From contig NZ_BSOB01000023.1 in the NCBI RefSeq assembly GCF_030160295.1, positions 1-38,006 on the forward strand: 38,006 nucleotides of DNA, read 5' to 3'. Of this stretch, positions 35,058 to 38,006 are shown one piece after another. How positions within the stretch are numbered: the first letter of the stretch is position 1; the number at the start of each line of letters is the position of its first letter. The notes under the pieces are model-generated. The model had not been told where the DNA came from, did not search any database, and worked only from the letters and a program-made list of their open reading frames with translations. This DNA comes from Dyella acidisoli (GTDB lineage Bacteria; Pseudomonadota; Gammaproteobacteria; Xanthomonadales; Rhodanobacteraceae). A program made the position numbers and the translations under genes.

Positions 35058-35825
35058 TTACCGCTTGCCGTACTCGTCGTGACGGCGCCACCAGACGTTC
35101 GTCTCGTTGCGCCCCTTGGGCGCACGGTCCAGCCACTGGAACATGCCCCACAGGCCGTCCAGGCCACGCGCATAAGTGGAATAGGTGTGATAGACAACCC
35201 CGTCTTCAAGCACGAACGCGCTCACCCCCGGCCGTTCGCGCACATAGGTCAATGCGTCCGTTCCGGTTGTCTTTGCATGATCGAGGACGACTTGCGGGAA
35301 CTGTGTCGTCGCGTCCATCACATGGCCGCCCCGTTGATAGTTGTATTCGTACGTTCCTTCGCGCTGTTGTTCTTCGGTGATGGAGACGGTGAAATCGAAG
35401 TTGAAGTCGCCACCGAGCGAAGACGCCCAAGGAAACGTCCATCCCAGGCGCCGCTTGTATGCCTGTAGCTTTCCCAGCGGTGCGCGCGACACCGCCCACA
35501 ACATCACGTCATGGTTCGCCAGGTGCGTGGCAATGCCATTGAAACCATCAGCGATCGCTGAGCAGGAAGGGCAGCCCGCCGCGAACTCGGGCCCGAACAT
35601 AAAGTGATAGACAAGCAGCTGCGAGCGCTCGCGGAACAGATCCGTCAGCGAGGCACCGCCCTCGTCGGTATCGAATCGATATCCCTTGTTGACGGGTACC
35701 CATGGCAGCTCCTGCCGCTGGCGAGCCAGCTCGTCGCCGCGATGCGTGAGTTCTTTCTCTGCTTTGAGCAACTCGATCCGAGCAGCCAGCCATTCTTCAC
35801 GTGTGCCAACCGTGTGTGTGGTCAT
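35058..35825 (-). CDS. DUF899-family thioredoxin-like protein
   Basis: The 255-residue protein belongs to DUF899: it has VYHFMFGPEFAAGCPSCSAIADGFNG-like sequence, with the CPSC motif (here around residue 95-98) and HLANHDVMLWAVSRAPLGKLQAYKRRLGW, and the DFNFDFTVS block. It has a thioredoxin-like fold by family, but no activity is established. The ATG at 35825 is supported by GGAG five to eight bases upstream; an in-frame stretch of 115 more codons runs into the divergent gene and is rejected. The divergent regulator gene starts 130 bp away, and the two probably share a control region. Confidence 0.88.
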   Translation of the reverse strand: MTTHTVGTREEWLAARIELLKAEKELTHRGDELARQRQELPWVPVNKGYRFDTDEGGASLTDLFRERSQLLVYHFMFGPEFAAGCPSCSAIADGFNGIATHLANHDVMLWAVSRAPLGKLQAYKRRLGWTFPWASSLGGDFNFDFTVSITEEQQREGTYEYNYQRGGHVMDATTQFPQVVLDHAKTTGTDALTYVRERPGVSAFVLEDGVVYHTYSTYARGLDGLWGMFQWLDRAPKGRNETNVWWRRHDEYGKR

Positions 35826-35955
35826 GATCTTTACTCCGTTCGTTGAATGCCGTTTTACGTTTTCTATTCGCCATAGCCGGGTGCTTCGCGGCCGTGGGAT
35901 ATAGTTAACGCTTGGACTCCGAACGGGTGGGAGTGACAAGTGTGGCGGGATTCCC

Positions 35956-37176
35956 ATGGACTCACTGATCACGGCTGCGGCACGCGCACTCGCCACGGGT
36001 GATCCGCTCGGCGCCTTGAAGCGGGTCGCCTTGCGTGAAGATGCACCCGGCCTTGCGCTTCGGGGCATCGCGATGGCACAGCTCGGCGATTTCGTTCGAG
36101 CGAAAGCGCTGCTGCGAAGCGCCGCGCGTGGGTTCGGTCCGAAAGAGGCGGTGGCTCGCGCGAGGTGCATCGTTGCCGAAGCCGAAATCGCACTTGTTTC
36201 GCGCGACCTTGGCTGGCCGGTAAAAGCGCTCGAAGCCGCGCGCGCGACGCTTCAGTCGCATGGTGACCGCGTCAACGCCGCGCACGCGCGGAATATTGAA
36301 GTTCGGCGCTTGCTCCTGCTCGGCCGCATCGGTGATGCCGAACGTATGCTCATCGAACTCGACCCGACGCCCTTTCCGCCAGCGTCCAGGGCGGCGCACG
36401 AGCTGGTCGTTGCAGGTATGGCGATTCGGCGCCTGCAGACGAGGCGTGCGCGCGCTGCGCTTGCACGGGCTGCGTACGCTGCGCGTGTGGCGAATATCCC
36501 GGCACTGATGGCGGAGGTCGAAAGCGCATCACGTGCGTTGGATACACCTGCTGCTCGGTTGATTACACGAGGCGAAGAACGTCTTCTCTTGTTGGAAGAG
36601 GTCGAAACGCTTCTCGCATCACCCACGTTCGTCGTGGATGCCTGCCGTCATGTAGTGCATCGCGAAAATGCCGTCGTTTCCCTGGCAACGCGCCCCATTT
36701 TGTTCTCGTTGGTGCGCCGCTTGGCAGAAGCATGGCCTGCCGATGTGTCGAGGAGCTTGCTCATTGCAGACGCCTTTCGTACCAAGCATGCCGATGAATC
36801 GCATCGCGCACGCTTGCGGGTCGAAATCGGGCGACTGCGCGCCATGTTGCAGCCGATGGCCGACGTGAGCGCGACAGACCGAGGTTTTGCGCTGGCGCCG
36901 CACCGTGCGAGTGACGTCGTCGTGCTGGCGCCACCGGTCGAGGAGCGGCACGCTGCTGTGCTCGCCTTGCTCGCGGATGGCGAGTCGTGGTCGAGCTCGG
37001 CTTTGTCCATGGCATTGAGCGCCAGCCCCCGCACCGTGCAACGCGCGCTCGAATCGCTTGCTGCGGCTGGCAAGGTGCAGTCGTTCGGCCGTGGGCCGGC
37101 ACGCCGCTGGATGACCCCGCCGGTGCCAGACTTCCCGTCGATTTTGTTACTCCCAGGTCCCTTACCCAGTGACTAG
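35956..37176 (+). CDS. Winged-helix regulator with N-terminal helical-repeat region
   Basis: The 406-residue protein has an alanine-rich alpha-helical N-terminus (about 1-210) that looks like TPR-type repeats, a region around 220-320 resembling the OmpR-type C-terminal domain (RPILFSLVRRLAEAWP, then DESHRARLRVEIGRLRAML), and a second helix-turn-helix near the C-terminus (about 330-385: AVLALLADGESWSSSALSMALSASPRTVQRALESLAAAGKVQSFGRGPARRW). It is likely a cytoplasmic transcription factor, perhaps for the divergent DUF899 gene and the beta-propeller gene 32 bp downstream. The helical N-terminus may sense a ligand or partner. Neither target nor signal is known. Confidence 0.8.
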   Translation: MDSLITAAARALATGDPLGALKRVALREDAPGLALRGIAMAQLGDFVRAKALLRSAARGFGPKEAVARARCIVAEAEIALVSRDLGWPVKALEAARATLQSHGDRVNAAHARNIEVRRLLLLGRIGDAERMLIELDPTPFPPASRAAHELVVAGMAIRRLQTRRARAALARAAYAARVANIPALMAEVESASRALDTPAARLITRGEERLLLLEEVETLLASPTFVVDACRHVVHRENAVVSLATRPILFSLVRRLAEAWPADVSRSLLIADAFRTKHADESHRARLRVEIGRLRAMLQPMADVSATDRGFALAPHRASDVVVLAPPVEERHAAVLALLADGESWSSSALSMALSASPRTVQRALESLAAAGKVQSFGRGPARRWMTPPVPDFPSILLLPGPLPSD

Positions 37177-37208
37177 GATGGTTATCATCAACTAATGAGG
37201 ACGAACTC

Positions 37209-37862
37209 ATGAAACGATCCGCAGCTCAAATTCTCGGTGAGTACGGCCCTTTTCCTGGAATCGATAAAGTGGCCGGCGTGACATATGACGGCCAGCGCGT
37301 CTGGTTTGCATCCGGCGACAAGCTCAACGCCCTCGATCCAGAGAGCGGAAAGCTGCTGGGATCAGTCGATGTGGCGGCGCACGCAGGGACGGCTTTCGAT
37401 GGCCAGCACCTGTTTCAGATCGCCGAGGATCGCATCCAGAAAATCGATCCCGAGACCGGCCGTGTGCTCGCTAGCATCCCAGCGCCCGGTAGCGGAGGCG
37501 ACTCCGGTCTCGCGTGGGCCGAGGGCTCGCTATGGGTCGGAGAGTATCGGGAGCGGAAGATCCATCGCATTGATCCGGACACAGGCGCCATTCTCAACAC
37601 CATCCAGTTCAACCGCTTCGTCACCGGCGTCACGTGGAGCGACGGTGAGCTGTGGCATGCCACCTGGGAAGGGGATGAGAGCGAAGTGCGCCGGGTCGAT
37701 CCGGAAACCGGAGAAGTGCTGGAGCAGCTCGACATGCCACCCGGCATGGGTGTGTCGGGGCTTGAATCCGATGGTGGCGATCGTTTTTTCTGCGGTGGCG
37801 GAAATAGTGGGAAGGTGAGGGTGATTTCGCGCCCCAAGCGGCGCTCTAATCGCAGTCCGTAG
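37209..37862 (+). CDS. Beta-propeller protein, glutamine-cyclotransferase-like
   Basis: The 217-residue protein consists of short repeats such as GVTYDGQRVWFASGDKLNALDPESGKLLGSV and GLAWAEGSLWVGEYRERKIHRIDPDTG, giving the aromatic-tryptophan, DPxTG pattern of beta-propellers like the glutaminyl-peptide cyclotransferase or PQQ-type repeat family. There is no signal peptide or membrane helix, so it is likely cytoplasmic. It follows the winged-helix regulator by 32 bp with GAGG eight bases before the ATG; they may be one operon. A C-terminal basic tail (RPKRRSNRSP) ends it. The substrate, if any, is unknown, and the fold has only about four to five blades here. Confidence 0.8.
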   Translation: MKRSAAQILGEYGPFPGIDKVAGVTYDGQRVWFASGDKLNALDPESGKLLGSVDVAAHAGTAFDGQHLFQIAEDRIQKIDPETGRVLASIPAPGSGGDSGLAWAEGSLWVGEYRERKIHRIDPDTGAILNTIQFNRFVTGVTWSDGELWHATWEGDESEVRRVDPETGEVLEQLDMPPGMGVSGLESDGGDRFFCGGGNSGKVRVISRPKRRSNRSP

Positions 37863-37922
37863 GCTGGAATGAAGTTCCAGCTTTCCTTAGGTTCCTGATG
37901 CCGGGATTTCATCCCAGCCTAT
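37857..37922. repeat. REP/BIME-like hairpin (family B) at the right end
   Basis: CGTAGGCTGGAATGAAGTTCC (first 20 bases used as the left arm) pairs with the right arm ending ATCCCAGCCTATG. It directly joins the 95-bp terminal repeat, as at the left end of the window. Confidence 0.8.
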
Positions 37923-38004
37923 GTATGGACTCGCCCCCTTCGTCAACCGCTTTTTTCATCCCCGAATGCCGGCTGCATCTATGTATGAGGCCTCACCAAG
38001 GTGG
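37910..38004. repeat. Right arm of 95-bp window-terminal inverted repeat
   Basis: Perfect reverse complement of 1-95; only two bases (38005-38006) lie outside it. No gene was seen in the final 144 bases. Confidence 0.9.
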
Positions 38005-38006
38005 CA

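Noticed and set aside
35058-36170. Longer version of the DUF899 gene with 115 extra N-terminal codons
   Set aside because: The extra part is antisense to the regulator gene and does not resemble the family; ATG 35825 has a good ribosome binding site.

Overview
The window reads as chromosomal DNA of a high-GC gammaproteobacterium of the Xanthomonadales, most likely a Rhodanobacteraceae member (Dyella/Luteibacter/Rhodanobacter type). This is inferred from the order recN-hrcA-grpE-dnaK-dnaJ-dapB...carA-carB-greA, from cmk-rpsA-ihfB-lapA-lapB followed by envelope glycan genes, and from abundant REP/BIME-like hairpin repeats. I see no phage, plasmid, tRNA, rRNA or CRISPR content.

Layout. 1-2.5 kb: an orphan NarL/FixJ-type response regulator convergent with recN. 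2.7-8.2 kb: the heat-shock cluster hrcA, grpE, dnaK, dnaJ, with a sigma32-like promoter before dnaK and a TMEM175/DUF1211 channel-like gene placed between dnaK and dnaJ and overlapping the dnaJ start by ATGA. 8.4-16.4 kb: dapB, then accessory genes lying between dapB and carA: an exported glycerophosphodiester phosphodiesterase, a CaCA-type cation exchanger behind a yybP-ykoY (Mn2+) riboswitch, and a leftward six-gene cluster (2OG-Fe(II) oxygenase, Lgt-like membrane protein, tetraether-synthase-like radical SAM protein, two duplicated small membrane proteins, a membrane-anchored TPR protein). 16.5-21.7 kb: carA-carB-greA with its promoter, and an overlooked 41-codon rpmJ (YkgO type). 21.7-25.3 kb: a LysR regulator, fadH and an acyl-CoA-binding protein. 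25.4-33.8 kb: cmk, rpsA, ihfB, then lapA-lapB-(WbpL-like)-(WbpM-like)-galU, a tightly packed envelope operon with overlapping ends. 33.9-37.9 kb: a DUF2182 membrane protein, a complex nested palindrome, and a DUF899 / winged-helix regulator / beta-propeller trio.

The strongest candidate for an undescribed system is the cluster at 11.9-16.4 kb. The radical SAM protein has the cysteine layout and conserved blocks of the archaeal tetraether lipid synthase (Tes) superfamily. Its start overlaps the end of an Lgt-family protein in which the conserved catalytic-loop histidine and the Asn after GRIG are replaced. I infer a lipid-modifying pathway, perhaps carbon-carbon coupling or other chemistry on acyl chains; the product is unknown.

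Other unusual points are the Mn2+ riboswitch with a 14-bp hairpin at the start of a CaCA exchanger whose ion-binding motifs are degenerate, a roughly 290-bp element with three nested inverted repeats and complementary hairpin loops (34762-35050), and a perfect 95-bp inverted repeat at the two ends of the window (1-95 and 37910-38004), which most likely marks assembly breaks at a dispersed repeat.
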